Part shown: piece after piece, positions 28,543 through 37,250 of the stretch
How positions within the stretch are numbered: the stretch's first letter is position 1
Layout: each line of letters opens with the position of its first letter
Source: Lachnotalea glycerini
GTDB taxonomy: Bacteria > Bacillota > Clostridia > Lachnospirales > Lachnospiraceae
Direction of reading: 5' to 3'
Assembly: GCF_003201285.1 (NCBI RefSeq)
Contig: NZ_QICS01000011.1
Location: forward strand, 62,001-126,000
DNA: 64,000 nt
Translations under genes and position numbers: made by a program
The notes under the pieces: generated by a model
Databases searched by the model: none
Told to the model about the DNA's origin: nothing
Seen by the model: only the letters and a program-made list of their open reading frames with translations

Positions 28543-29910
28543 TTAATTATAATCGTCCAGTAGCGTATCCAGCTCTGTCTTCATATTTTCAACCGCCTGT
28601 TCATTCGTCTTTTCACCACTGAACACAGATGAATAACCATCACCCAAAATTGTTTTTAATCCACTAAGTCCTGCAAAGTTTACTGTAGGAATACATCCGC
28701 TGGCAATTGTATCAAGGTAACCTGCATAATCATCACCTGTAATATACTCTGCTTTTTGTCCTTCAATCGTTGCAGGTATTTTACCACTTGACTGCCAAAA
28801 CATTAAGTCACTGTCATTTGAAGTAAAGAATTTCAAATAATCAACTGCTGCTGCTTTCTCACTTTCTGTTGCTTTACTACAAAGCGCATAACCTTCCGCA
28901 TTTAGCATAGTACCTGGTGCATCTCCCGGAATCTTAAAAGAACCAATTTTTCCTTTTAAATCCTCGTTATTGGCATATGCAACGCCTATTGCATTTGATC
29001 CGGAAAGCATCATACTTGTATAACCCATAGCAAAGTAATTTGCTGCTGTTGCATAATCAACCTCTGTAATTCCGGTAGGAACCACACCATGTACGTTATT
29101 CATATCTGTCCAAAAAGAAAATGCATCCAAAAAGCCTTCCTGATCAAGATCATTTTTCCATGTACCATCTGTATTTTGACTAATCAAATCATAACCGTTA
29201 CTCCATAAATAGCTCATAAAACGGCTTTGTCCAGAGGAATTATTCGAACCAACCATGGAAAATCCCCATTGGTCCACTTCTCCATCCCCATTTGTATCCC
29301 CTGTAAGAGCCTTAGCACAGTTTAGAAAATCTTCCCAAGTCTTTGGCACTTCCAGACCTTTTTCTTTAAATAAATCTGTTCTGTAGATGACTGCGGACGG
29401 CTGAACATCAATCGGATAAAAAGCCATAGTATCATCTAACGTACATGCTTCCACCACACCATTTGCAAACTGTCCTAAAACATCTTGATCAAGCCATTTA
29501 TTTAAGTCTTCTGTCAAACCTAAATCGTACAAAGTTGGGGCTTGATCCGCACTTGTAAAAAATAGTGTAGGAAGATCATCCGGTGATGTTGCCATTGCAG
29601 CAAGCTTAGTATAAATATCATTACTGCTGATTGCGGTAATCTCAATTGTAACATTCGGATGTGCTGCCATATAGGCATCTGCATACTGATAAACATACTG
29701 TCCATGAGGGTCTTCGCTTGCATATGCACACATAACTGATATAGTAACAGGTTCTTCCTCTGTTGTTTCCTTCCCCTGTTCCTCATTTGTTGTTGCAGAG
29801 GCACTACCATCTGTAGCTGCATCATTTGTTGCAGTGCTGCCACCACAACCAGTTAGTAACGCTGTTGCCATAATTCCCGATAAAACCAATGCTAAAAATC
29901 TCTTTAACAT
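28543..29910 (-). CDS. ABC importer solute-binding lipoprotein (family 1, sugar type)
   Basis: A 455-residue secreted lipoprotein. The signal peptide MLKRFLALVLSGIMATAL ends at the lipobox LLTGC, with Cys as the anchor. A Ser/Thr/Asp/Glu linker follows, then a CUT1-type binding domain (VPKTWEDFLNCAKAL, GDTNGDGEVDQWGF, MLSGSNAIG). Typical ligands are oligosaccharides, although here the downstream enzymes point to an acidic or N-acylated substrate. The ATG at 29910 has GGAGG 7 bases upstream and is preferred over an ATG two codons earlier. Confidence 0.93.
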   Translation of the reverse strand: MLKRFLALVLSGIMATALLTGCGGSTATNDAATDGSASATTNEEQGKETTEEEPVTISVMCAYASEDPHGQYVYQYADAYMAAHPNVTIEITAISSNDIYTKLAAMATSPDDLPTLFFTSADQAPTLYDLGLTEDLNKWLDQDVLGQFANGVVEACTLDDTMAFYPIDVQPSAVIYRTDLFKEKGLEVPKTWEDFLNCAKALTGDTNGDGEVDQWGFSMVGSNNSSGQSRFMSYLWSNGYDLISQNTDGTWKNDLDQEGFLDAFSFWTDMNNVHGVVPTGITEVDYATAANYFAMGYTSMMLSGSNAIGVAYANNEDLKGKIGSFKIPGDAPGTMLNAEGYALCSKATESEKAAAVDYLKFFTSNDSDLMFWQSSGKIPATIEGQKAEYITGDDYAGYLDTIASGCIPTVNFAGLSGLKTILGDGYSSVFSGEKTNEQAVENMKTELDTLLDDYN

Positions 29911-30030
29911 ATTCATTCCTCCTAGTTTTTGCTATACTATAAATAGTTACCACTTCATAAACTTGCTAGTCCTCTCAATCGCTTCTTGCATCAAAGTGAC
30001 TTCTTACCCTCAAATTTTACTGCTCTAAAA

Positions 30031-30504
30031 TTACAAATCTTTAATCTCCAGCAATACCTCCATTTCACAGGCAATGCCATCTGGCAGTGTATTACAGCCG
30101 ACTGCAGTCCTAGCAGGTAAACCAGCCTCACTTCCAAAAATATCAAGTAAAAGTTTTGAACCTCCATTTACCACCATAGGCTGTTGTTCAAAATCTTCTG
30201 TGCTATTTACAAACGCCAGTATCTTCACAAATTTTTTGATACGATTTAAATCTCCAAGTTTTGCATCTAAGTTTGCCAATAAATTTAATACACAATTATA
30301 TGCCGCTTCTTGCCCTTGTTCTATCGTAAATTCTCTACCTAATTTGCCGACAAATGATTTACCGTCACCAATATCACAACCACATCCAGAACAATAAAGT
30401 AAGTTTGTTGAAAAATTCATTACTGGACTGTAAATACCTCCTTTTGGTGGTGGGGAAGGCAGTATAATCCCTTTTTCTTTTAAAATCTGATATACATCCA
30501 TCAT
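30031..30504 (-). CDS. RidA/YjgF-family protein (reactive imine deaminase-like)
   Basis: A protein of about 157 residues and the first gene of the operon. LPARTAVGCNTLPDG contains the Arg that binds the carboxylate in RidA, and ACEMEVLLEI supplies the conserved Glu. RidA hydrolyses enamine/imine products of PLP lyases to keto acids. Its presence fits the SelA-like lyase at the end of the same operon, which could produce such an intermediate. The start is ambiguous among ATGs at 30510, 30504 and 30501; spacing to AGGAG favours 30504. Confidence 0.85.
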   Translation of the reverse strand: MMDVYQILKEKGIILPSPPPKGGIYSPVMNFSTNLLYCSGCGCDIGDGKSFVGKLGREFTIEQGQEAAYNCVLNLLANLDAKLGDLNRIKKFVKILAFVNSTEDFEQQPMVVNGGSKLLLDIFGSEAGLPARTAVGCNTLPDGIACEMEVLLEIKDL

Positions 30505-30567
30505 AAACATATTCTCCTGCTGATTATTTACTTTTTTTACTTACAATTGAAATTTCAAAGTAATTTA

Positions 30568-30603
30568 ATTATAGTTAATCACATTTTGTTGAAATTTGCA
30601 ATA
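30568..30603 (-). promoter_or_regulatory. Promoter region of the RidA-importer operon with a TTGTTGA site
   Basis: A perfect TATAAT on the minus strand lies at 30568-30573. Upstream of it, where the spacer and -35 would be, is the first copy of a repeated motif (TTGTTGA at 30586-30592, followed by AATTTGCAATATG). The -35 box itself is poorly defined. Confidence 0.45.
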
Positions 30604-30894
30604 TGTTTTTTAAACATTTTTTTGAAATTTTAATTTATATTGATTTATCTATTGATTAATACGAGTTTTTTTACTGTAATAGATTTGATAATTTGTTGAT
30701 TTATGTTTATGTTTAGGTTAAACAAATTGTTGATTTTAGCAATTTGGTTTTTAATTCCATTACAAAAATCAGTTATTCTTTGTCATTGTTTCCGATTACA
30801 AAAATAAATCATGTTTTAAACAAATTTTTTAATTAATCTTTAATTTTTTTACATATATAAGGGATATTTATGTACTATATTGACATTTTGTTGA
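30586..30894 (+). repeat. Four copies of a TTGTTGA motif in the divergent promoter region
   Basis: Copies of TTGTTGA lie at 30586-30592, 30693-30699, 30727-30733 and 30888-30894, with an extended resemblance (ATTTTGTTGA, then an A/T stretch, then GC). The outer copies fall inside the two promoters, so they are candidate binding sites for the YheO/DauR-like regulator. The region from 30511 to 30957 holds no open reading frame. Confidence 0.5.
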
Positions 30895-30908
30895 TATTGC
30901 TTTATGAT
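30880..30908 (+). promoter_or_regulatory. Promoter for the YheO/DauR-like regulator gene
   Basis: A perfect TTGACA (30880-30885) and TATGAT (30903-30908) are 17 bases apart. The fourth TTGTTGA copy sits in the spacer, which suggests autorepression. Confidence 0.65.
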
Positions 30909-30957
30909 AGCCTCAAATAATTAATTCTTTAATATGAATAATCAGTGAGGTAATTAT

Positions 30958-31602
30958 ATGAGTTTTGTAAATGATAATTTTGAAATGTTGTCAGAGATTG
31001 CAAAATGTATTGCAGAAGAGTTTGGTTCTAATTGCGAAGTAGTACTGCACGACCTAACCAGACCTTACAACAATACAATTGTTGCCATTTATCATGGACA
31101 TTTAACAGGCAGAAAAATTGGAGACGGTGGAACCAACATGGGTTTAGCCATTTTACGAGGTACAGCAAAAGCAGAGGATGAATATGGTTATATCAATTAT
31201 TCTGATTCTGGAAGAACATTCAAATCTTCCAGCAAATATTTTAAAGACGAAAATGGTAAGATTGTCGGCAGTTTATGCATTAATTATGATATTACTGATT
31301 TAATTTCACTGCAAAACAGCTTACAGCAAATCACAAATATAAACAATGATATTAATATCAAAAGAAGCTCATCAGGTAATGAAATTTTTGCAAAAAATGT
31401 GGATGAATTAATCGATGTGTTACTAAAAGAGGCAATTGAGATAACAGGCAAAAATATAAACGACCTGTCTAAGGACGACAGAATAAACATTGTTAAATAT
31501 CTTGATGAAAAAGGAGCATTTTTAATTAAAAAGTCTGCTGAAGCGGTAGCCGATCGTCTTGGGATCTCCAGATTTACCGTGTACAATTATATTAATGCCT
31601 GA
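30958..31602 (+). CDS. YheO-like PAS and HTH transcriptional regulator (DauR type)
   Basis: A 214-residue regulator. Residues 10-125 form a YheO-like PAS domain (CEVVLHDLTRPYNNTIVAIYHGHLTGR, GSLCINYDITD). The C-terminus is an HTH_22 domain (KSAEAVADRLGISRFTVYNYI). The characterised relative DauR represses D-arginine catabolism, and other members are found with amino acid or amine catabolic genes. It is divergent from the RidA-importer-deacylase operon, its likely target. The product of that pathway or its imported substrate could be the PAS ligand. Confidence 0.87.
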   Translation: MSFVNDNFEMLSEIAKCIAEEFGSNCEVVLHDLTRPYNNTIVAIYHGHLTGRKIGDGGTNMGLAILRGTAKAEDEYGYINYSDSGRTFKSSSKYFKDENGKIVGSLCINYDITDLISLQNSLQQITNINNDINIKRSSSGNEIFAKNVDELIDVLLKEAIEITGKNINDLSKDDRINIVKYLDEKGAFLIKKSAEAVADRLGISRFTVYNYINA

Positions 31603-31608
31603 TTATAA

Positions 31609-31648
31609 AAACGCTCAATGCCTAATAAATGATAAGCATTGAGCGTTT
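31609..31648 (+). terminator. Terminator after the YheO/DauR-like gene
   Basis: A perfect 13-bp inverted repeat AAACGCTCAATGC/GCATTGAGCGTTT (31609-31621, 31636-31648) with a 14-base loop and CTTATT after it. Confidence 0.8.
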
Positions 31649-31720
31649 CTTATTGTAGTTGGAATTTTTTTATATAAAGACACTTCGTAAAAAAGAAGCA
31701 ATTGCAATGATTGTATCCGC

Positions 31721-32497
31721 CTATACCAAAGCTCCTCCACCATCTACAATGATAAACTGCCCCTGTACATAACTAGAAGCATCACTTGACAGATAAAGGA
31801 CTGTACCATTTAATTCTCCTCTGCTTCCCGGACGTCCGGCAGGATTTAAAGCATTATATTTGTTCAAAAATTCTTCTGACTTAAACAAAGTTCCACTTGT
31901 CATTTCACTTTCAAACAAAGCCGGTCCAATGGCATTTACCGTAATGCCATATCTCGCATAGGAAGCTGCCATTCCCCTTGTCAAGCCTACTACAGCGGCT
32001 TTGGAGGAATTATAAGAATGTCTGATAAAAACATCAAATTTATCTGCAACAATCGCATTAACGGATGCAATATTAACAATTTTACCATAGCCTTTTTCTT
32101 TCATATGAGGCACGACATATTTGCTTGCCAAAAAGATTCCCTTTACATTGGTATCAAAAGATTTGTCCCAATCTTCTACTGTCATACTGTCAACTCCGCC
32201 TCGTACCGCAATCCCTGCATTGTTTAACAATATATCAATCTGACCAAAAGTATCAAAAACAGTTTTCATGGCTGTCTTAACACTTTCTTCGTCTGTCACA
32301 TCACAGCCAACAGCAATGACTTTTCTTCCTGTTTTCTCAATTTCTGTTTTTACCTCATTTAGCTTTTCAACACGTCTTGCCAATAAGGCAACATCTGCTC
32401 CTGACTTTGCATACGCAAGTGCTGCATCTGCTCCAAGTCCTGAACTTGCTCCTGTTACGACTGCTACTTTACCGGTTAAATCAAATAAATTTTCCAT
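31721..32497 (-). CDS. Short-chain dehydrogenase/reductase (SDR)
   Basis: A 258-residue NAD(P)-dependent oxidoreductase of the classical SDR family. It has the cofactor motif VTGASSGLG, LLNNAGIA, a Ser near residue 145 (IVNIASVNAI), and the catalytic YNSSKAAV. An AR at the end of the second beta strand region (ALLARRVE) favours NADP(H). It resembles gluconate 5-dehydrogenase and 3-oxoacyl reductases; the substrate is not identifiable. It follows the OYE-decarboxylase fusion gene on the same strand with a gap of under 60 bases, so the two probably act on the same compound. An ATG two codons upstream (32503) is also possible. Confidence 0.88.
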   Translation of the reverse strand: MENLFDLTGKVAVVTGASSGLGADAALAYAKSGADVALLARRVEKLNEVKTEIEKTGRKVIAVGCDVTDEESVKTAMKTVFDTFGQIDILLNNAGIAVRGGVDSMTVEDWDKSFDTNVKGIFLASKYVVPHMKEKGYGKIVNIASVNAIVADKFDVFIRHSYNSSKAAVVGLTRGMAASYARYGITVNAIGPALFESEMTSGTLFKSEEFLNKYNALNPAGRPGSRGELNGTVLYLSSDASSYVQGQFIIVDGGGALV

Positions 32498-32554
32498 GTA
32501 CATACATCCTCTCTTTTCATTTTAAAGGTAATAACGCTACCTTAAACACTGGTA

Positions 32555-35368
32555 TTAGATACGACCCGTCTCCATAAATGTGGTACGATCATATCTTCCT
32601 GTTAATAAGTATGGAATAATATCATCTGCTTCTAATTTTTCAACTAAATTTAATTTATGAACCAGTAAGCTATTCTTGGAATAAGCACCTCCTATTATTG
32701 TGTTAATCGGAAGCTCTGCCCATGGATCATCAATGCTTGATTTCAGTTTCATGGATACGGTTGCCGGTTCCCATGCCTGATAGTTATATTCACATTGATT
32801 CATCAATAACGCCCCATTTACAAAATGTGCTTCTCCATTTTCATCCGGAATACGATCAAAATGAAAATAAAAACCGCCGCCAAAGGTCTGCTTGCCTGCA
32901 GCCGGAAATTGATAAAGTGGTGCAGTCAGCGGACTATTATATTCACCAAGTTTTAAGGTCACATCAATTAGCTGTGTTCCTCTTCTGGTTACTCCTGCTG
33001 TTATTATATCATCATTTTTACGAATGACAAACTCTGCTCCCATTTTTTTAGGAATGCTTCCATTGTCTCGACCACATTGTACCGCCATCTCAGCTCCTGC
33101 TCCGCCAAGCACAAGCCCCACCGTATATAATCCAAGCGATTTTCCATAGGTTGCATATACTCCTAAAATTGCTTCATAATAGTCATCTGCAAAACTTGGA
33201 TTGTTCACATGACAAATCGATATGGTAACAACTGGCATAGAAAATGGCTTTAAAGGTGGCGGTAGAATTTTAGCAATGGCAGATGGATCTGTCAGATAGC
33301 TTATGTAAATTCCTTCTTGATTATCCATAAGAGAAATTTTGCCAAAGTCAGAAACCTCTTCTTTTGCTATCTTAAAGCTTGGCTTCTTTTGCTTCTTTAA
33401 AAATAACTCTCTTCCTGCTTCATAGCCCATACGCGTAGCAGGAGCGATCGTTCCATCCTTAACAGCACTTCCGATTACCTTAACCGTCACACCCTTTTCT
33501 TCTAAATCAGAAACTAAGGTCTGATCCGGCTTAAAACCCAAAGACAAAACAACGGCATCTGCTTCTTGTATTACGTCCTCATTATCGGCAAGTCTCTTTA
33601 ATATCACGCAGTCATCCTTAATTTCTGTTAAAGAATGTGCAAGCAGGTAGCTTACACCTCCTTTGGCCAGACGACCACAGACATCGGCTACATTTGTATG
33701 GTTTGCACCCGGGGCAGGTTGATCAAGCATATCGACGATGGTAACCTGATTTCCCTCTTCCATGAGATATTCTGCCGTTTCAAGTCCCGTTAGTCCGGCT
33801 CCGATTACTGCTATTTTTTTCTCTTTTAATGCAGCTTTACCTGATAATACAGATTCAACTGTATATACATTAGCATTGTTTACTCCTTTTATTTTCTCAG
33901 GAATAATTGACACCGATCCTGTAGCCAGCAAAACTGCGTCCGGCTTCTCTGCCATAATAAGCTCCTTGGTTGCCTCTGTGTTTAATCTAACGCTAACGCC
34001 TAGTCTGTCAAATTCATTGTGGTAATAATCTGCAATCCATTGCATACGTTCCTTTAACGGAGGTTTTTTTGCCAGATTAACCGTTCCTCCAAGTTCACTT
34101 TGTCTGTCAATTAAGGTCACTTTCACACCACGTAGTGCAAGCGTTTGTGCCGCACACATTCCGGCAGGACCTGCTCCCACAACAACTGTCTTATGCCCTA
34201 CGGTATCCTGTGTTAAATCTCCATATTTTATCTCTCTTGCATAAGTAGGATTCAACGCACATTCCGGCGGTAAACCAGCGCTATTGTATTCATTTAGACT
34301 TTCAAAGCAGCGAAGACAGGAGATACATTTTCGTAATTCCTTTTCTCTGCCTTCTTGTACCTTTTTCCCCCACTGTGCGTCTGCATTCCAGGTTCGACCC
34401 ATGGAAACAAAGTCCACAATGTTCTCCTCAAGTAATCTCTCTGCTACTACCGGCTCCCTCACAACCGATACTCCAATAACAGGAATACTAACGTGTTTTT
34501 TAACAGCCAAAAGCATTTCATTTCTCCAACCCTGAGCGAAAGAAATTGGTTCAATGCAGGTCATACCTGTTTCATATAATCCGCAACTGACATCAATAAA
34601 ATCAATTCCTGCTTGTTCTAATGCCATTGCAATTTTGATTCCATCCTGAATATGAATGTAGTCCTCACTAACCCCTGTCTTATCTAAGAATTCTTCTACA
34701 CTAAGCCTTACTCCGACAGGAAAATCATGACCGCACACCTTACGAATCCCCTCAATGATTTCTACAAGCATTCTAAGACGCTTCTCAAAGCTTCCACCAT
34801 ATTCATCTTCCCTTTTGTTTGTATAAGGAGACAAAAACTGATGTAAAAGATAGCCATGTGCCGCATGAAGCTCTACGCCGTCACAGCCTGCCTTTTGTAC
34901 CCTTTGTGCACCCTCAATGAACTGATTGATTAATTGCTTCACTTCGTCCGTTGTAAGTGCCCTTGTTTCCTGCTTTACTAATTTGCACGGAATCGCAGAC
35001 GGAGCAACCACCGGCTGACCTCCTATCAGCGCAGACACGGTTTCACGTCCTGGATGATGTAACTGAATAAAAATCCTGCTGTCATGTTTATGCACCGCCT
35101 GTGCAAGCCTTGACAGCGGTTCAATGTGTCTGTCCTTTGTCACAGACAACTGTCTTAACAGCCCTGCTCCATGTACATCATTGATACGCGTAATTTCTGG
35201 TATGATAAGCCCCGCCCCACCAATGGCTCTTGCCTCATAAAAGGCAATCATGTCCTTTGAGGGCGTTCCGTCCAGGTTAGCCAGCCCACACCCCATTGGA
35301 GACATAACCAATCGATTTTTAAGTGTTACCTTTCCAATGTTTCCGGCTTCAAATATCTTATGATACAT
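32555..35368 (-). CDS. Old Yellow Enzyme/2,4-dienoyl-CoA-reductase-like protein fused to an acetoacetate-decarboxylase-like domain
   Basis: A 937-residue, three-module protein. Residues 1-340 are a FMN barrel of the NADH:flavin oxidoreductase family (LVMSPMGCG, IQLHHPGRE, GVELHAAHGYLLHQFLSP). Cys348, 351, 354 and 370 should bind a 4Fe-4S cluster; the spacing CxxCxxC differs from the usual CxxCxxxC. Residues 390-660 hold FAD and NAD(P) domains (VVVGAGPAGMCAAQ, VIGAGLTGLETAEYL). Residues about 690-930 resemble acetoacetate decarboxylase, with a YYEAILG Glu (732) and PKK (Lys774/775) at the catalytic Lys position. The fusion suggests reduction and decarboxylation of one substrate, possibly an unsaturated beta-keto acid. 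The substrate is unknown. Confidence 0.88.
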   Translation of the reverse strand: MYHKIFEAGNIGKVTLKNRLVMSPMGCGLANLDGTPSKDMIAFYEARAIGGAGLIIPEITRINDVHGAGLLRQLSVTKDRHIEPLSRLAQAVHKHDSRIFIQLHHPGRETVSALIGGQPVVAPSAIPCKLVKQETRALTTDEVKQLINQFIEGAQRVQKAGCDGVELHAAHGYLLHQFLSPYTNKREDEYGGSFEKRLRMLVEIIEGIRKVCGHDFPVGVRLSVEEFLDKTGVSEDYIHIQDGIKIAMALEQAGIDFIDVSCGLYETGMTCIEPISFAQGWRNEMLLAVKKHVSIPVIGVSVVREPVVAERLLEENIVDFVSMGRTWNADAQWGKKVQEGREKELRKCISCLRCFESLNEYNSAGLPPECALNPTYAREIKYGDLTQDTVGHKTVVVGAGPAGMCAAQTLALRGVKVTLIDRQSELGGTVNLAKKPPLKERMQWIADYYHNEFDRLGVSVRLNTEATKELIMAEKPDAVLLATGSVSIIPEKIKGVNNANVYTVESVLSGKAALKEKKIAVIGAGLTGLETAEYLMEEGNQVTIVDMLDQPAPGANHTNVADVCGRLAKGGVSYLLAHSLTEIKDDCVILKRLADNEDVIQEADAVVLSLGFKPDQTLVSDLEEKGVTVKVIGSAVKDGTIAPATRMGYEAGRELFLKKQKKPSFKIAKEEVSDFGKISLMDNQEGIYISYLTDPSAIAKILPPPLKPFSMPVVTISICHVNNPSFADDYYEAILGVYATYGKSLGLYTVGLVLGGAGAEMAVQCGRDNGSIPKKMGAEFVIRKNDDIITAGVTRRGTQLIDVTLKLGEYNSPLTAPLYQFPAAGKQTFGGGFYFHFDRIPDENGEAHFVNGALLMNQCEYNYQAWEPATVSMKLKSSIDDPWAELPINTIIGGAYSKNSLLVHKLNLVEKLEADDIIPYLLTGRYDRTTFMETGRI

Positions 35369-35492
35369 TTTCTACCTCCTGCTCTGAACTCAAAAAGAAA
35401 TAATAGGTAATCAACAGTTACTATAACCCTCCCGTTGTTCTAAGAATACGTGATAGGCAATCAATTTTCAACGTGTATGATGTATGATAAAT

Positions 35493-35521
35493 ATTTGACA
35501 ATTTGTTTATGATGCACTATA
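35493..35521 (-). promoter_or_regulatory. 29-nt conserved element, copy 1, upstream of the OYE-decarboxylase gene
   Basis: The core CAATTTGTTTATGATGCAC is shared with 39002-39030; 27 of 29 positions match. On the minus strand it ends at a TTGTCA (35496-35501) that serves as a plausible -35 box. It lies in the gap between the fusion gene and the divergent PucR gene, so it is a likely activator site for that regulator. Confidence 0.6.
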
Positions 35522-35628
35522 GTTAAAGCAGGTTTTTAATACTGAAATGATAAATAAGGAAAAAGTGCAAAATAACTGCTTTGCATTTTACTTTTTGTGT
35601 TTTATAAGCAGCACGAATGGAGGAAACC

Positions 35629-37161
35629 ATGACATTTACAAAGCTAGTAGAGAAAATTTCAAAAGAGTATTCTATTGATATCTTATCGGTTGGGACGGAT
35701 ATGGAAATACATGATGTTGCCCTAATTGATAACAAGCATGACAATTCCTACAAAAACACTCTATACTTTGGTTATGATAGACAATTAAAAAATTTAGCCT
35801 TTTTGCCATCACAATGCATTCTTGCTAAAACGCCCGATATGAATCTTACCAATTTTTCACTGACAAATATTGCTTTGGTTACAGAAGACAATTTATTTAC
35901 TGTATTTAATGAGGCAAAAGCATTCATTGAAGCTACACGCAGTAAGGGAATCTTTGAAGAGCTTACCGCTCTTGCCGATAAAACTCACTGCCTTGAAGCA
36001 GTAATCAATACTGCCTCAGTACGACTTGGAAATTCATTGCTGTTTTGTGACATGAATTATAAAATACTTGCCTATTCCACTACCATTCCTGTTCTTGACC
36101 CTCTATGGGTTGAGAATACCAAAAAAGGCTACTGCTCTTACGAGTTCATCAGCAGCGTTAAGGAGTTGAAATCTATCAAAAGTGCTTCATCGACTACGGC
36201 TGCCTTTGAAGTTACCTGCCCGCAGTCTCCTTACCAAAAGCTTAGCAGTAAAGTCTTTCATAATCAAACGCAGATTGGGTTTTTGTTGATGATTGAAAGC
36301 GAGAACAATATACTCCCATCCCATTACGAAATGATGAGTACAATCAGTCATGTTATCAGCTATACCATTGCCTACTATACACCTGATTTATTTGAGGGCA
36401 ACAGTCAGTATCATGAATTATTATATGATATGCTGATTGGTGCGCCGTCAAAGGACATTCTTCCAAGACTTACCGAACTTCCTTTTCCACCTAAGATGCT
36501 TGTGCTCTTTATTCGTCCCACCAGATATATGGGACCGCAATATTTAAAGAACTTCACTTACAAGAATTTGAAAGTGCAAATACAGGGGACTCATGCCACC
36601 TATCACAACAAGGGTATTGTTGCGGTGATTCCGTTAAAGGAAGATGCAGAAATGGAATTGGAGCTTTTGAATATGTTAAAGGATATTTGTCAAAAAGAAC
36701 ATATTCGGATTGGCATCAGTAATTCCTTTACCAACATAGAAAACTTCGTAGATTACTATGAGCAAGCTCATGCTGCCTTAGAACTGGGGCAGAAGCTAAA
36801 AACCGAAGAATTGATTTGCCGATACCAAGACTATCAGATTTATGATTTGTTTTCAGAATTAAAAAATCCTGATAAATTAGGACACTTTTGCCATCCTGCT
36901 TTGGCAATTTTAAGGCAGTACGACCATAAAAGCAGCTCCGAACTATACAAAACTTTATGCGTTTTTATTGATAAGGGGTGTAATATTAAACTGACATCAG
37001 AAAGCTTATACATACACCGCAACTCTTTGGTCTATCGCCTAAACCGCATTACTGATATCTGTCAGATTGATTTTTCGGATATTAATACACTCTTTCTGCT
37101 TCGACTCTCCTTTCTCATAGACCGATATAACGAATTGAACACAAGCAAGGAATGGCAGTAA
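35629..37161 (+). CDS. PucR-family transcriptional regulator
   Basis: A 510-residue regulator. A long N-terminal sensory part (about 1-300) is followed by a GGDEF-like CdaR segment (about 310-400) and the C-terminal PucR helix-turn-helix: NIKLTSESLYIHRNSLVYRLNRI. PucR/CdaR proteins usually activate catabolic genes. I chose the ATG at 35629 because GGAGG lies 5 bases upstream; the ATG at 35617 would put that box inside the gene. It is divergent from the OYE-decarboxylase/SDR operon and convergent with the chemoreceptor gene. Both carry the 29-nt element. Confidence 0.88.
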   Translation: MTFTKLVEKISKEYSIDILSVGTDMEIHDVALIDNKHDNSYKNTLYFGYDRQLKNLAFLPSQCILAKTPDMNLTNFSLTNIALVTEDNLFTVFNEAKAFIEATRSKGIFEELTALADKTHCLEAVINTASVRLGNSLLFCDMNYKILAYSTTIPVLDPLWVENTKKGYCSYEFISSVKELKSIKSASSTTAAFEVTCPQSPYQKLSSKVFHNQTQIGFLLMIESENNILPSHYEMMSTISHVISYTIAYYTPDLFEGNSQYHELLYDMLIGAPSKDILPRLTELPFPPKMLVLFIRPTRYMGPQYLKNFTYKNLKVQIQGTHATYHNKGIVAVIPLKEDAEMELELLNMLKDICQKEHIRIGISNSFTNIENFVDYYEQAHAALELGQKLKTEELICRYQDYQIYDLFSELKNPDKLGHFCHPALAILRQYDHKSSSELYKTLCVFIDKGCNIKLTSESLYIHRNSLVYRLNRITDICQIDFSDINTLFLLRLSFLIDRYNELNTSKEWQ

Positions 37162-37200
37162 AAATAATTTTAAGAATGAAAACTTGGTTTTTAACTATCA

Positions 37201-37224
37201 AAAGCGCAGTATGAACTGCGCTTT
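37201..37224. terminator. Bidirectional terminator between PucR and chemoreceptor genes
   Basis: AAAGCGCAG/CTGCGCTTT (37201-37209, 37216-37224) with a 6-base loop between two convergent genes. A-rich and T-rich flanks fit both directions. Confidence 0.7.
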
Positions 37225-37250
37225 CAAAAACAGATTTCCAGAGGGGAATT

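Noticed and set aside
29520-29846. 108-codon frame inside the solute-binding lipoprotein gene
   Set aside because: It is a frame-shifted copy of the Gln/Met-rich reading of the linker and has no ribosome site.
36840-37022. 60-codon minus-strand frame inside the PucR gene
   Set aside because: It is antisense to the helix-turn-helix coding region and has no ribosome site.
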